A stretch of DNA of 64,000 nucleotides, from assembly GCA_003988855.1 (NCBI GenBank), contig QYAI01000140.1, forward strand, positions 1-64,000, given 5' to 3'. Within the stretch, counting starts at the first letter, position 1. Each line of letters opens with the position of its first letter. The DNA comes from Arachnopeziza araneosa (lineage: Eukaryota; Ascomycota; Leotiomycetes; Helotiales; Arachnopezizaceae). The translations under genes were made by a program, and so were the position numbers. This document shows positions 23,266 to 32,836 of this stretch, piece by piece. The notes beneath the pieces were generated by a model, which was not told the origin of the DNA, ran no database searches, and saw nothing but the letters and a program-made list of their open reading frames with translations.

Positions 23266-25254
23266 TGTAGTCGTCGATTCATCTTGTTCTAAATAGAGCC
23301 TCTTTTGTATTATAGGACGAAGCCGAAGTCTGTAGAAGTTTGATTTCTTGATGTGCGGGGTTTGTGCCACGTCAATACCTACATATGAAGAGTTCGGCGT
23401 GCACAGTAAAGCACCAAATATTATTTTTCCAAATGTATTCAGGGAACCCATTTCCAAGTTACGATAACTTACTCGATATTGTAAATATTGGATCACGGAG
23501 CAGTCTTCGCATACCGTGTTAGAGTAGAGAGGTTTCCCAAGCTTAGTCACGTGTGTAGCGTACAACAGCAGGTTTCTAAAACCTTCCATGGGGGTGTGCC
23601 CGCGGTGTGCCGTTGCCAAACCACTATCGGTCACTCGTCTCGTTCAAAAAACCATCACGGCGGAAGGCTAATAGGGACAGAACTAGTCAAATGCTGGCGC
23701 AAAGCGTTCCTATAGCGTACTTAACTTATATCGTGCCCTAGCAGATCATAGTAATGTCCCTTGCTCTACACCCTATTATCGTGATCGCAGACGACGCTCG
23801 ATAGAAGAGAAAGCTTAAGGCTAACAGTAAACAAAGCACTTTCTCGTCACTGCAAAGCTGACAATGATTTTTTAGCATTATAGTGAGGCCCGGAAACCCA
23901 AATAAAATCGTTCTGTTAGTTTAAAAGGCGCAGAAAGCTCGTAGTGGAGGATGAGATTGAGTCCTTTTGATTGATCCGACCTAAAAAGGGGGGTGCGCGA
24001 AGCTCAATGCGTATCTAAGGGCCGCAAAGATGCAACCCTTGAGTTACACTAGTTTCGATCTGCCTGAAATGTATTTCTTTTACGATAACTGACAATCGAA
24101 TTCGAATTTGAAGTTCCGAACGATATAACCGATGTGTTGGTAAGAACACGCTGCCCGATAACCTTTTTTTTTTTCGACTGCCGAATCCTCAAGGCTTGAT
24201 TCACGATAATCACGAAGTGTACACACATATGCAGAGACTTTCAGGCGTCCGTGTGCCAAGATATATTCATAAGGACTGCACTACCGAGTGCAACAAAAAG
24301 GTCATTTTTACGGAGGAGGATACATAGCATCAAGGCTGCTGCGGTATGCCGAGAATGTAGAGCAATCAAGACAAGCTAAAAGGCGTTTCTCTCAGGAAAA
24401 AGAGTCTTGCGGCGCTCAGGCTTCCTTTTTTGCCCTTCGCAAAGAACAAAGCAAGACGAAAGCAGCAGGGGAAGCTTACATTGCCTTACTACAGTCAAGG
24501 CAGTGCTTACTTTAGTGCTCAAAATGGTGGCAGAGCTGGCCTGTAATTCAGTTATTAGTTATGTATCATAGCGCTCTAGGGTAGCTAAAATACTAATGGA
24601 TAACATCATCATCAAAAAGCTCGTAGTAGTGCTGTAGGTCAAGGGTTCCTACCTGAGTACAAATAAACGCTTTTGCAATTAAGCGCGGCGACGACGTAAT
24701 TGTAATTTTCAGAGTAGCCGGGGTTTGGATTGTTCAGGAGTGGCCACACAACATAATCGACACAAAAATATAAATTTTCAATAGAATCACCAATGTATAA
24801 TTTACTAAATGCAGAGTACTGATGTTTGTCTCGTCAATGGGTGCCTCTCTCGACGCGGGGACGGACGTTAGCTGTTTGGATATTATTCATTCTATATATA
24901 CTAGTTTAGACATGATTCTAGTACGGTCCTGTTGAAATATAAGTCTGCAAATAAGGTGACTTTTGATGTCATTGTGGTGCTTTCCGGCCCGTGCGCACAG
25001 AAACCTGACGGACTCGCGAATTCGAACCTACATTTCTGCCTGAGGATTCATCTTGGCGTCTACAGAACCTTCTAGCATTCTGGCTCCGAGGTGCATAAAT
25101 ACTACGTACTGTTGGACTGTCTACTCTGGAGCTTTTCTCTCTTGAATTCATCGAAAATCAATCGACACAGAGTATACCTCTCACAATTGAGCCATTGATT
25201 CGAAGACGATATTATTAGTAACCTACTTAACACCTTACCAGAGTGCATTCATCA
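23266..25254. other. Long gene-poor stretch upstream of the bacterial-type pair
   Basis: About 2 kb with no convincing gene. A 75-codon frame at 24288-24515 is Gln/Lys/Arg-rich with no known motif. TGGTGGCAGAGC at 24525-24536 resembles an initiator-Met tRNA primer-binding site of LTR retroelements, but no LTR pair or polymerase frame is visible. Confidence 0.4.
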
Positions 25255-25306
25255 GTAAGTTATAATCTGCGAGTCTAGCGATTTGGCGACTTGCTTACAA
25301 TAACAG
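25255..25306 (+). promoter_or_regulatory. Candidate 5'UTR intron of the MazG-helicase transcript
   Basis: A perfect donor GTAAGT at 25255, a CTNAC branch-like CTTAC at 25294-25298 and an acceptor AACAG ending at 25306 define a 52-nt intron, a normal size for fungi, 34 nt before the first start codon. If spliced, it shows that the acquired genes have a fungal promoter and leader. Confidence 0.45.
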
Positions 25307-25340
25307 CAGTTTAAAATCAACTCCTCTCGACTCCAAATCC

Positions 25341-25676
25341 ATGTTTAGTAAAGCAGTCCTCGATACCCTCGCGGCATTCGTCGCTGAACGCGACTGGGAG
25401 CAGTTCCACACTCCAGAGAACCTCGCCAAGAGCGTCGCCATCGAAGCCAGCGAACTGCTCGAGTGTTTCCAGTGGGGTCCTGACGCCGACCCAAAGCGCG
25501 TACGCGACGAACTTGCGGACGTACTGACGTACTGTCTTCATCTCGCCAATCGCATCGGGGTCGATCCGGAGCAGATCGTGCTCGAGAAACTCGAAGTCAC
25601 GCGGAAAAAGTATCCCGTGGATAAGGCCAAAGGAAGCAGCAAGAAGTATGATGGGCTCGAGAATGGAGCAGCTTGA
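25341..25676 (+). CDS. MazG-like NTP pyrophosphohydrolase (bacterial type, intronless)
   Basis: 111 residues, a single MazG/all-alpha NTP-PPase module. Motif I is EASELLE (E35, E38, E41) and motif II is DELADVLTY (E57, D60); these acidic residues bind the Mg2+ that drives hydrolysis of nucleoside triphosphates to monophosphate and pyrophosphate. The C-terminal EKLEVTRKKYPVDKAKG tail is typical of bacterial stand-alone MazG-like proteins. No intron and no signal peptide. The stop overlaps the start of the helicase frame (25648 or 25663), an arrangement usual in bacterial operons and unusual in fungi. Base composition (GC-rich, many CG dinucleotides) differs from the AT-rich flanks. The start codon has a weak context (T at -3). 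Function is inferred from family: nucleotide pool sanitation or restriction, perhaps in defence with its partner. Confidence 0.9.
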   Translation: MFSKAVLDTLAAFVAERDWEQFHTPENLAKSVAIEASELLECFQWGPDADPKRVRDELADVLTYCLHLANRIGVDPEQIVLEKLEVTRKKYPVDKAKGSSKKYDGLENGAA

Positions 25677-27417
25677 GTTCTCCAAAGCTGTCGTTATGAC
25701 GTGGAAGTCCAATGACGAGAAGCACGGCAACTGGCCTGTCGTGTATGTGTTGGACGATGGCCGTGATGCCGCGCAGGCCAATCCGAGCAAGCTGAGGGAC
25801 ATCTACGTTGGCGAGTCGCTCAATGCCGCTGGTCGACTTCGTCAGCATCTCGAAACACCTGCAAAACAGCACCTCAAGAATATTCGGGTCATCATTGATG
25901 AAAGATTTAACAAGTCGGTCTGCCTTGACTTGGAGTCCTACCTCATCAAAATGCTAGCCGGCGACGGTGCGAATCGGGTGCTTAATCGAAATAACGGGAT
26001 TACGGAGTCTAAGTACTATCAGCGTGAGATGTATCGCAAGGAATTCCGCAATATCTTTGAACGACTCAAGGCCGATGGCGTCTTCACACGAAGTATCCCG
26101 GAAATCGAAAACAGCGACCTCTTCAAGCTGTCACCATTCAAAGCGCTGACAGAAGATCAAGCCACGTCGGTTGAGGAAATCATCGAGGGCTTCCTGATGG
26201 ATCGAGAGAGAGGTATCAGTAGCATGATTGTGATCCAGGGCGACCCTGGTACTGGCAAGACGGTGGTGGCTATCTATATGATCAAATTGCTTATCGACAT
26301 CAAAACGTTCACCACGCTTGAAGATCTAGACAGCGACTCGCGGTTTTCCGAATTCTTTACGGAAAGTAATCAGAGACTGCTTCAAGATCTCCGCATCGGC
26401 TTGGTTGTACCGCAGCAATCGTTGCGAGACTCGATCAAGAAGGTCTTTCGCAAAACGCCGGGGCTTCACCCTTCCATGGTCATGACACCCTTCCAGGTCG
26501 GAGAAGCAGATGGAACTTTCGATCTGTTGCTGGTTGACGAGACTCATCGACTCAATCAACGTGCTAACCAACCATCCGGTGTGCTCAATGCAAAGTTCGC
26601 AGCGATCACGAGAGAGCTCTTTGGCACGGATGATACCAGCAAAACCCAGCTGGATTGGATACGAGCGAAGAGCCGATATCAAATCTTTCTTCTAGACGCA
26701 GCTCAGAGTGTTCGGCCGGCCGATCTGCCCCCAGAGCTACTGTCAAACCTTGTCGCCGACACTCGTGCATCGGAGCGGCATTTTCAGCTTCGGACTCAGA
26801 TGCGCGTGCAAGCCGGCTCCGACTTCGTGTCTTACGTTCGCTGGATTCTCGATCCTCGTCCGCTCGCCTTTCCACGGGTGAGACGAGATTTTGGGGAATA
26901 TGATTTCCGCGCATTCGATAGCGCTGCGGACATGCGAGACGAAATTTTCCGACGCGATGCCGAAGTAGGTCTTTCGCGCATGGTCGCTGGCTACGCATGG
27001 GAATGGAAGACTAAGAGGGACAAGACGGCATTTGACATTGAAATCGGTCAGACGCAGCTTCGTTGGAACAGCACTCCGACCGACTGGATTGCGTCAAGCA
27101 ACGCGCTCGAAGAAGTAGGATCCATCCACACGGTTCAGGGATACGATTTGAATTATGTTGGCGTCATCATCGGTCTTGATCTACGCTTCGATCCTGAACA
27201 AAAGCGCCTTTTCGCTCATCGAGCCTCGTATTTTGACAAGAAGGGCAAGGAGAATAACCCGACTCTCGGTAGGACGTACACGGATGATGATCTGCTGCAG
27301 TTCATCACGCAGATCTACGCCGTGCTCATGACACGCGGGATCCGGGGAACATACGTCTATGCGTGCGATCCCGGTTTGCGCGAGTATCTCAAAGCCTTTA
27401 TCCCATCTAGTTCTTGA
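25648..27417 (+). CDS. GIY-YIG nuclease fused to DUF2075-type superfamily 1 helicase (bacterial type, intronless)
   Basis: Up to 589 residues without a stop or intron. An N-terminal GIY-YIG-like nuclease domain has VVYVL (31-35), IYVGES (52-57), a catalytic-type Arg in AAGRLRQHL and Glu96 in LDLESYLIK. A DUF2075/Schlafen-helicase-like SF1 core follows: Walker A GDPGTGKT (198-205), Walker B LLLVDETH (293-300), DAAQSVRP (350-357), LRTQMR (381-386), SIHTVQGYDLNYVGVIIG (492-509) and a motif VI region LMTRGIRGTYVYACD (560-574). Such fusions are known to me from bacteria, where they look like nucleic-acid-targeting defence proteins; I know of no fungal function. Starts are possible at 25648 (A at -3) or at 25663, which has a strong context (A at -3, G at +4); both overlap the MazG-like gene. 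Every catalytic motif is preserved although neighbouring genes are decayed, which implies selection. Confidence 0.9.
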   Translation: MMGSRMEQLEFSKAVVMTWKSNDEKHGNWPVVYVLDDGRDAAQANPSKLRDIYVGESLNAAGRLRQHLETPAKQHLKNIRVIIDERFNKSVCLDLESYLIKMLAGDGANRVLNRNNGITESKYYQREMYRKEFRNIFERLKADGVFTRSIPEIENSDLFKLSPFKALTEDQATSVEEIIEGFLMDRERGISSMIVIQGDPGTGKTVVAIYMIKLLIDIKTFTTLEDLDSDSRFSEFFTESNQRLLQDLRIGLVVPQQSLRDSIKKVFRKTPGLHPSMVMTPFQVGEADGTFDLLLVDETHRLNQRANQPSGVLNAKFAAITRELFGTDDTSKTQLDWIRAKSRYQIFLLDAAQSVRPADLPPELLSNLVADTRASERHFQLRTQMRVQAGSDFVSYVRWILDPRPLAFPRVRRDFGEYDFRAFDSAADMRDEIFRRDAEVGLSRMVAGYAWEWKTKRDKTAFDIEIGQTQLRWNSTPTDWIASSNALEEVGSIHTVQGYDLNYVGVIIGLDLRFDPEQKRLFAHRASYFDKKGKENNPTLGRTYTDDDLLQFITQIYAVLMTRGIRGTYVYACDPGLREYLKAFIPSSS

Positions 27418-27438
27418 GATTGCGTGAGTGATGAATTG

Positions 27439-27444
27439 AATAAA
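27439..27444 (+). terminator. AATAAA polyadenylation-type signal
   Basis: A canonical AATAAA lies 22 bp after the helicase stop. It suits 3' processing of a eukaryotic transcript, though a hexamer in AT-rich DNA is weak evidence. Confidence 0.3.
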
Positions 27445-28656
27445 CACGGTTCAGAGAAGAAGATTGGTTCAACCAGTGGTACTACGCAACGTCAGCTTCA
27501 CGAACTGAATCTTGTAGGGTGGTAAGCGTATCTTAGCACAATGTGGTCGCAGTTGGCGCATCTTGTATCATAAATAGCGGACCGAATAGAGCGATCCTCG
27601 CTATATAGCACCCGACCTGAGGACATCTGAGCTGTCGATTCTAGTACTGGTATATTCTAGAAAAATAGCGTGTGGGCCTAAGCTAATCTCTTACGGTGCT
27701 ATACTTCTCAACCCTACCGATAAATAAGAATGCCTTGATGTGCAGCGCGTAGTTGCCTAAAAAACCATCTACCTCGTCTATCTTATCATCGCATCTTATT
27801 CTTGCGGCTGTAAAGCCAAGACCAACATATTTAGAAACCGCAGCCCAATTCTCTAACCCTCCTCACAGCCCTACCGGAAAGAGAGGGCTTACATCACGTG
27901 CTCCTCACTTCTCACCTCAGAGCCAGCCGACAAATATCATGTACCCACGCTTGCTAAGGACCGCCCAGGCAGCATCAACTGCGCCCTGTAGCTTTTTGTC
28001 CATGGGTCCGTCAGGCGGCGTGGGATCCGGAGGCTCGACATAGGGCACCCAAAATAGAGCAGAGCGGCCGCTGCGATGCACGGTAAGCTTAATTCTTGAT
28101 CTTCCGCTCCGACTGAGAAGCCCAATTCAAAAATTGGATTTTATCTCCGAATCATGTCAATAATCTTTTCTCCAGGAACAAGAAATTCGTCCTGATCAAA
28201 TATTTATCGCCGCAGTTGAAGTGGCACGAAAATATCTCACGCACAACTGGCCGAGGTGGAATCGCGTGAGCGCTCGTCAGAATCATCTTGGGCTTCGCCC
28301 CCAACCGAGAATCCTGAAGATTTAGGACCGATGGACACAGCCCGTATCAACAGATCCATCTCACACTCCCGTAAAACTCGATTCTCTTGGCATATTTTGG
28401 ACGCTTGATTTGCGTAATGCCAACTGAAGTGTGTTCAGGCCTCTCGTCATCATGAGCTTCCGCTTCGTGAACAGCCTCGCTATAGCTAAGAAGTATAACG
28501 TCTGATGAGTATATAAGAGTCGAGTGTTCTCTGGAGAACTTCTCGTTATCATCTCAGCACAGCAATACTTCAATCCACATTCAGTACCAACCACTCTCAT
28601 CTCTTCTTTGATTATTTCATTCGGTTCTGAAATCAACACCAGCAACCTTCTTCAAG
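27445..28656. other. Intergenic, promoter region of the secreted-protein gene
   Basis: No gene seen. A 96-codon forward frame at 27753-28043 is low-complexity Pro/Ser and is not called. A TATA-like TATATAAG lies near 28510, about 150 bp before the next start. Confidence 0.4.
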
Positions 28657-29348
28657 ATGCAATACTCATCCGTTTTCGGCCTCGCTGCCCTCCTCACTCT
28701 CGCTGCCGCCTCCCCAGTCAAGCGACTATCCGGCGCCGTGGTGACCTTCAACGGCGCCGCAGGTGCCAAATACTCCCTCACCGTCCCCCTCGACGGGACC
28801 GTGATCCCCACCCGTACGCTCCTCCCCCCTCCCAACATAACCCCGACACCACACTAACCCTCCACCAGAAAACTCCCTCTCCATCTCCACCATCAGCTCC
28901 AGCATCGACGTCGCCTCCCTCTGCACCCTCCAAACCGTCAACCAGAAACCCGCTCTCGTCGCCGGGCCGGCAGGGACCTGGACCGTCGGCCCCCCAGAAA
29001 CCATCATCACCATCGCATGCAAAGCGCCTTCCACACCACCTACGTCGCCCACTGTCATCGGCATCACGTTCAACGGCGCCACCCCGCAAGATCACTATTT
29101 TGAGGCCGTGACGCTCGGTGCTTCGCCGGTCCACACCCGTATGTCCCACTCTCACCCTTTTTTTCTCAAGATGCTAACTGTGACTAGGCGAGGGAACCAG
29201 CGTCTCGACCATCGTGACTGATTTCGCCGACTTCGCCACCAAGTGCACCCTCGACACGGCCGCTAAATACGCCCTCTCCAAGATCGCGGCCAATACCTGG
29301 GCGCTTGGCCCGCCTCAGGCCGTGAATGCGGTGGTGTGCTCGGCGTAG
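28657..29348 (+). CDS. Secreted protein with two tandem copies of a 75-residue unit
   Basis: Three exons (28657-28813, 28869-29138, 29188-29348) give 195 residues. The N-terminus QYSSVFGLAALLTLAAASP is a signal peptide, followed by a KR site (22-23) that a Kex2-type protease could cut. The mature part is two copies of one unit. Residues 29-103 begin VTFNGAAGAKYSL and end TWTVGPPETIITIAC. Residues 118-193 begin ITFNGATPQDHYF and end TWALGPPQAVNAVVC. Each copy has two cysteines at matching places (71 and 103; 162 and 193), probably one disulphide each. Both introns fall in the same position and phase within the two copies. It has the look of a surface or apoplastic protein or effector; no enzyme motif is seen. 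Confidence 0.85.
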
Positions 29349-29858
29349 ATAGCGTGTTTGATGGCGTTATGGGGCCTAGGATAGAGAATTAGGACCTGCT
29401 TGCTTTGTGAATGGAGTCGCGGTGGGGAAAGAATGGACGTTCTTAGATGGGGTGCATACAAAATTTGGCGCTTGGGTTTGATTTCGGATGTGGATGATTG
29501 ATAATGAATAAATTTTCTGTTGTTAGCTTGTTATAAAAATGGACTTTTATATTTGTCAGTTCACTTCGAATAACTAGTTATTCTGTAGTTTCGGTCGTTC
29601 CACCCAGAATACGAGACTCCTCACGAGTGGAGGGGTCTGTACTGGTTGGGTTAGATTGGCTTGTATTCGAAAGAAGGATGGAGGCAGCTGGAGAACCCTT
29701 ATGGGGTTCTAACTGCCTGACTAATTAGGTTTCACGTGTTGGCACGTGATTGTACCAACAATATTGATACTTGGAAATTTCATCTACACACACACAATCT
29801 CTCTCTGTCTCTCTCTCTCTCTATATATATATCCCTCTCGTCAAAGTTTACTCAACCT
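29349..29858. other. Convergent intergenic region with CT/TA microsatellite
   Basis: 3' flanks of two convergent genes. A (CT)n(TA)n microsatellite runs at about 29798-29831; CACGTG occurs at 29733 and 29743. Confidence 0.5.
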
Positions 29859-30557
29859 TCATTTATTCTCCTTCAACCCCCTCATCAACCTCGCCGCCTC
29901 CCTCCCTCTCTCCGCCGCATCCCTAACCGCGTCCCCCTCCCTCACCGTACGAACCAGCGCAAACACCCCATTATAGCTCGAAATGGAGCGCGGTTCCAAT
30001 CCCCACCGGATGAGCAGACTCTCGCAGGAATGGTACTTGACCAGGTAGTCCTCGTCTGCCCGCTCAATGGCCGCCAGCAGGGCCTCTTCGCTCTCCTGGT
30101 CCGCGTACTTGCGCAGCCCCATGGCGGCCTTGATCTTCGAGCCCCAGAACACCGTCGACGCGAGCACGGTGATGAGTTCGCGCGCCATGGGGTGCGGCTG
30201 CTCTCCCTCGCTGGCGGCGTCAGCGCTGCCGCCCGAGGGAGTCAGCTCGTGGATGGCCTGCGCGATGTCGACCCTGTCATCGCCAGAGCTCTTCTCCAGT
30301 GCTGCTCTCATGATCGGGAGAGAAGATGTCTGGCCCAGGGCCGCGAGCGCCGTTGCTGCGTGACCGTCTTGGCTGTGGGACAGCCCGAAGAGCAGCATGG
30401 TGATGGCGTGGTCGCGGGCAGCGCCCGAGAGGGTCGTCACGCACTCCAGGTAGAGGCCGTCGTGCCAGATGTCGTAGGGAGGCCCAAAGGTGGCCGTCTT
30501 CCACGCAGCGTACGCCTCCCAGGTTATGTCTGCCGGTGGGGGTGGAGGGGTCGCCAT
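29859..30557 (-). CDS. HEAT-like helical repeat protein, intronless
   Basis: A single 232-codon exon, GC-rich compared with its flanks. The start ATG at 30557 is followed by ATPPPPPADITWEAYAAWKT and a helical body with Ala/Leu/Glu-rich paired helices, for example HAITMLLFGLSHSQDGHAAT, SLPIMRAALEKSSGDDRVDI and GSKIKAAMGLRKYADQESEE. The spacing suggests HEAT/Armadillo-type scaffolding repeats, a fold used for protein-protein contacts. No signal peptide, membrane helix or catalytic motif. I do not recognise a named family. Very few codons end in A or T, unlike the AT-rich surroundings, so either strong codon bias or foreign origin is possible. The reverse-frame open readings over it are shadows. 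Confidence 0.7.
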   Translation of the reverse strand: MATPPPPPADITWEAYAAWKTATFGPPYDIWHDGLYLECVTTLSGAARDHAITMLLFGLSHSQDGHAATALAALGQTSSLPIMRAALEKSSGDDRVDIAQAIHELTPSGGSADAASEGEQPHPMARELITVLASTVFWGSKIKAAMGLRKYADQESEEALLAAIERADEDYLVKYHSCESLLIRWGLEPRSISSYNGVFALVRTVREGDAVRDAAERGREAARLMRGLKENK

Positions 30558-31459
30558 GATCGCTGGGTGGGTTGTGCGGGGAGGTTTGGGTTGAGATAAT
30601 GTGAAAGAAGAATGATTATGTGGTGAGACAACGGGAGCAAATAAGTCTCAGGAGAGCTCTTATATCTTGGTGCTTATGTGTTGTGCTGGGATGAGTAGGC
30701 AGTTAGGTCGTACTGCACCGCCTTGTGGTGGCAGTGCGAGTTGTCACGTGACTAGGCAGACCTCAAGGTTGACAGGAGGGCTCCGCTGTGCGACGGGACA
30801 GCACGAACTGTCTTCGGTTGACAATCCGATGTTACATTCAATTGTTTTTAGCTTCTAGGCAGTCAAACCATTTCTCGTAGGCGTTTTATTTCAGCCGATG
30901 CTTCGCTTTCGCTTAACCCCTTTCTTGTCTTTCGCTTCTTCGTTTCCGTTTTGGGCTTCGAGTTATGAATTGGACTATGGTGTCAGTGCACGCTATTGTG
31001 TATCATCAAGCACTAAATAACAATCATTTTGGCGGAAGGCTGGGAGATCTTTGAATTCGGGGTTTCAGGCAAGTCTTCAATAAGCTGCAAAATATAACGT
31101 GTCTTGAAACAAAACCCTGCTCGGTGAAGCGAAGATATTTAGAGAAATGGAATGAAATAGTCAACCTACTGAATGTTTAATTTAAATTGATACCTGCTTA
31201 TAGCTCTCCCTCAATTCTGCGGTCGCGACTCCACCTCCACGAGGTTCAAAGACAGGTCACATGATCTCGTCTCACTGCTTCCCGTTCGGTGGCATCTCGC
31301 GACTTCTCTAACAGCACAACACACTTTTCTTTTGACCTTCCCGTATCCTCAACAAATCTTTCTTTCTCTCTTCAATAACCAAGTTCTTTCTTCACCTTTT
31401 TATAACCTCTTCACCATCCACACCTCAAATCAAAACCGACATCATCAAGAACATCCAAC
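30558..31459. other. Divergent promoter region with TCACGTGA
   Basis: Between two divergently transcribed genes. A perfect TCACGTGA lies at 30744-30751, 187 bp from the HEAT-like start. No gene seen. Confidence 0.5.
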
Positions 31460-32717
31460 ATGGAGCTTGAGGATCTCGTCCGTGAGTTTAACAAGCTCCC
31501 ACGCGTTCAACATGCTTCACCCGGCCGGCCAACTAGACATTGGGAGTTTGACATCCATCATGCGGATGGTGAGGATGATCATGACTTGCTGCACATCATC
31601 TTTCTTGACTGCAACTGCCCAATGCACCAAGACGTTCTGGTTCATGTTCCCCATTGCCCTGATGTTGCGACCCAAGCCGATATCGTCATGCGTCTACTCT
31701 TGGAAGCTTGCCTCGGACGTGTCGAGGTCCACCACTTTGCCAAGTCACCCTTCGCACCTTGGTCTTGGGGAACTGGTGATGGGAAGTTGGCCATGGCTCT
31801 CGAGGAGAAATTTACGACAGCCGATGTGCGCGAAGAACTCTGCAAGATTACCGTTGGAGACGAGGCAAAGATCAAGATCCTGAATGAAAGATGGAACTCC
31901 TCTTTGGTGCGCTTCTTCCGCGAACAGATTGGTCCAAAATGCGTCAAGTGCAAAGAACCACCGGGATACAAAACACAAAAGCTTCGACTCTGCGCTGGAT
32001 GCAAGTTGGTTCAATATTGTGGAAGAGACTGCCAAAAGGCGGACTGGAAGGACCACAAAGACTTTTGCAAGAAGAACTTCACCAGTGGTCCCTTCATTGA
32101 TCCCATGGAATACTACTTTGACATTGCTCCCTTCCAGCCAGAGGCTCAGATTTTGGCTGCTGAGATTGGTATTGTCCTGCCTGTTCAAAAAGCTCCACCC
32201 GAAGTTCTCAAGTACGCCTTCAGACCCTCAACTGTGTTCTATTCCATGTCAACTAACCGCTGTCTCAAGGGATCCTATTAGACAACTTGTTATCACCGGA
32301 AAAGACACACGAGAAAATCTTGTCAAGTTGTTTGGCCAGTACAACCACACACTTGTGAAAATGTATAAAGGTCTTCGAATGGAAGTCCTCCTTCAGCCTC
32401 CTTGTGGATCACCAGCATATGCCACTGCCAGCCCTGACAATGCTAGTCAGCCGTGGACACCCCGTGAGGCCACGGCAGAGGAGTTGATAGAAATCCAAGA
32501 AGTTCGACGAATTCAGGACTTACTTAGACAAGAGTTGGGATTGAAAGCCAAGGAAAGCATTAGTTATGAGGACCAGAGACGGGTATTGAGTAAATTCTTC
32601 GGGGAAGAATGGTCTGAGATGTGGGATGCCTGTATGCTTGCGTCCAACACAATGGACCAAGGAATTTCCTTTGGTGATAATCGAGTAAGAAATATCGCCC
32701 AAGGCTATGTTAGCTAG
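31460..32717 (+). CDS. MYND-type zinc-finger protein
   Basis: Two exons, 31460-32211 and 32270-32717, give 399 residues. The intron (CTCAA/GTACGC, CTCAAG/G) contains a textbook CTAAC branch site 12 nt before the acceptor, and splicing removes the stop found in the unspliced frame. A complete MYND finger is present: C161-x2-C164, C178-x2-C181, C187-x3-C191, H199-x3-C203. MYND fingers bind proline-rich partner motifs. The N-terminal part (residues 1-150) contains HIIFLDCNCPMHQDVLVHVP and no further known domain. The C-terminal helical part runs from DPIRQLVITGKDTRENLVKL to the end. It is a fungal MYND protein of unknown process; no methyltransferase SET domain accompanies it. Confidence 0.88.
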
Positions 32718-32836
32718 CTTCCTTAAGCATGTGTTTTGAGGTCTGGTCTCAATGTAGATTCCTGCCATTGAGGCTCAATTTGCAACAATAGCAATAATTT
32801 TATGCTATACAAACCACTGGTTCATATACAATGTTC

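Noticed and set aside
27753..28043. 96-codon Pro/Ser-rich frame
   Set aside because: No start context or domain; low complexity.
28524..29155. Overlapping 195- and 125-codon frames at the secreted-protein gene
   Set aside because: GC-rich shadows; the spliced signal-peptide model explains the region.
29736..30599. 287-codon forward frame opposite the HEAT-like gene
   Set aside because: Starts in a microsatellite and encodes Arg/Pro-rich sequence; the reverse frame has coherent helical repeats.
32212..32281. Stop codon in the MYND gene as evidence of a pseudogene
   Set aside because: A good intron with a CTAAC branch site removes it and keeps the frame.
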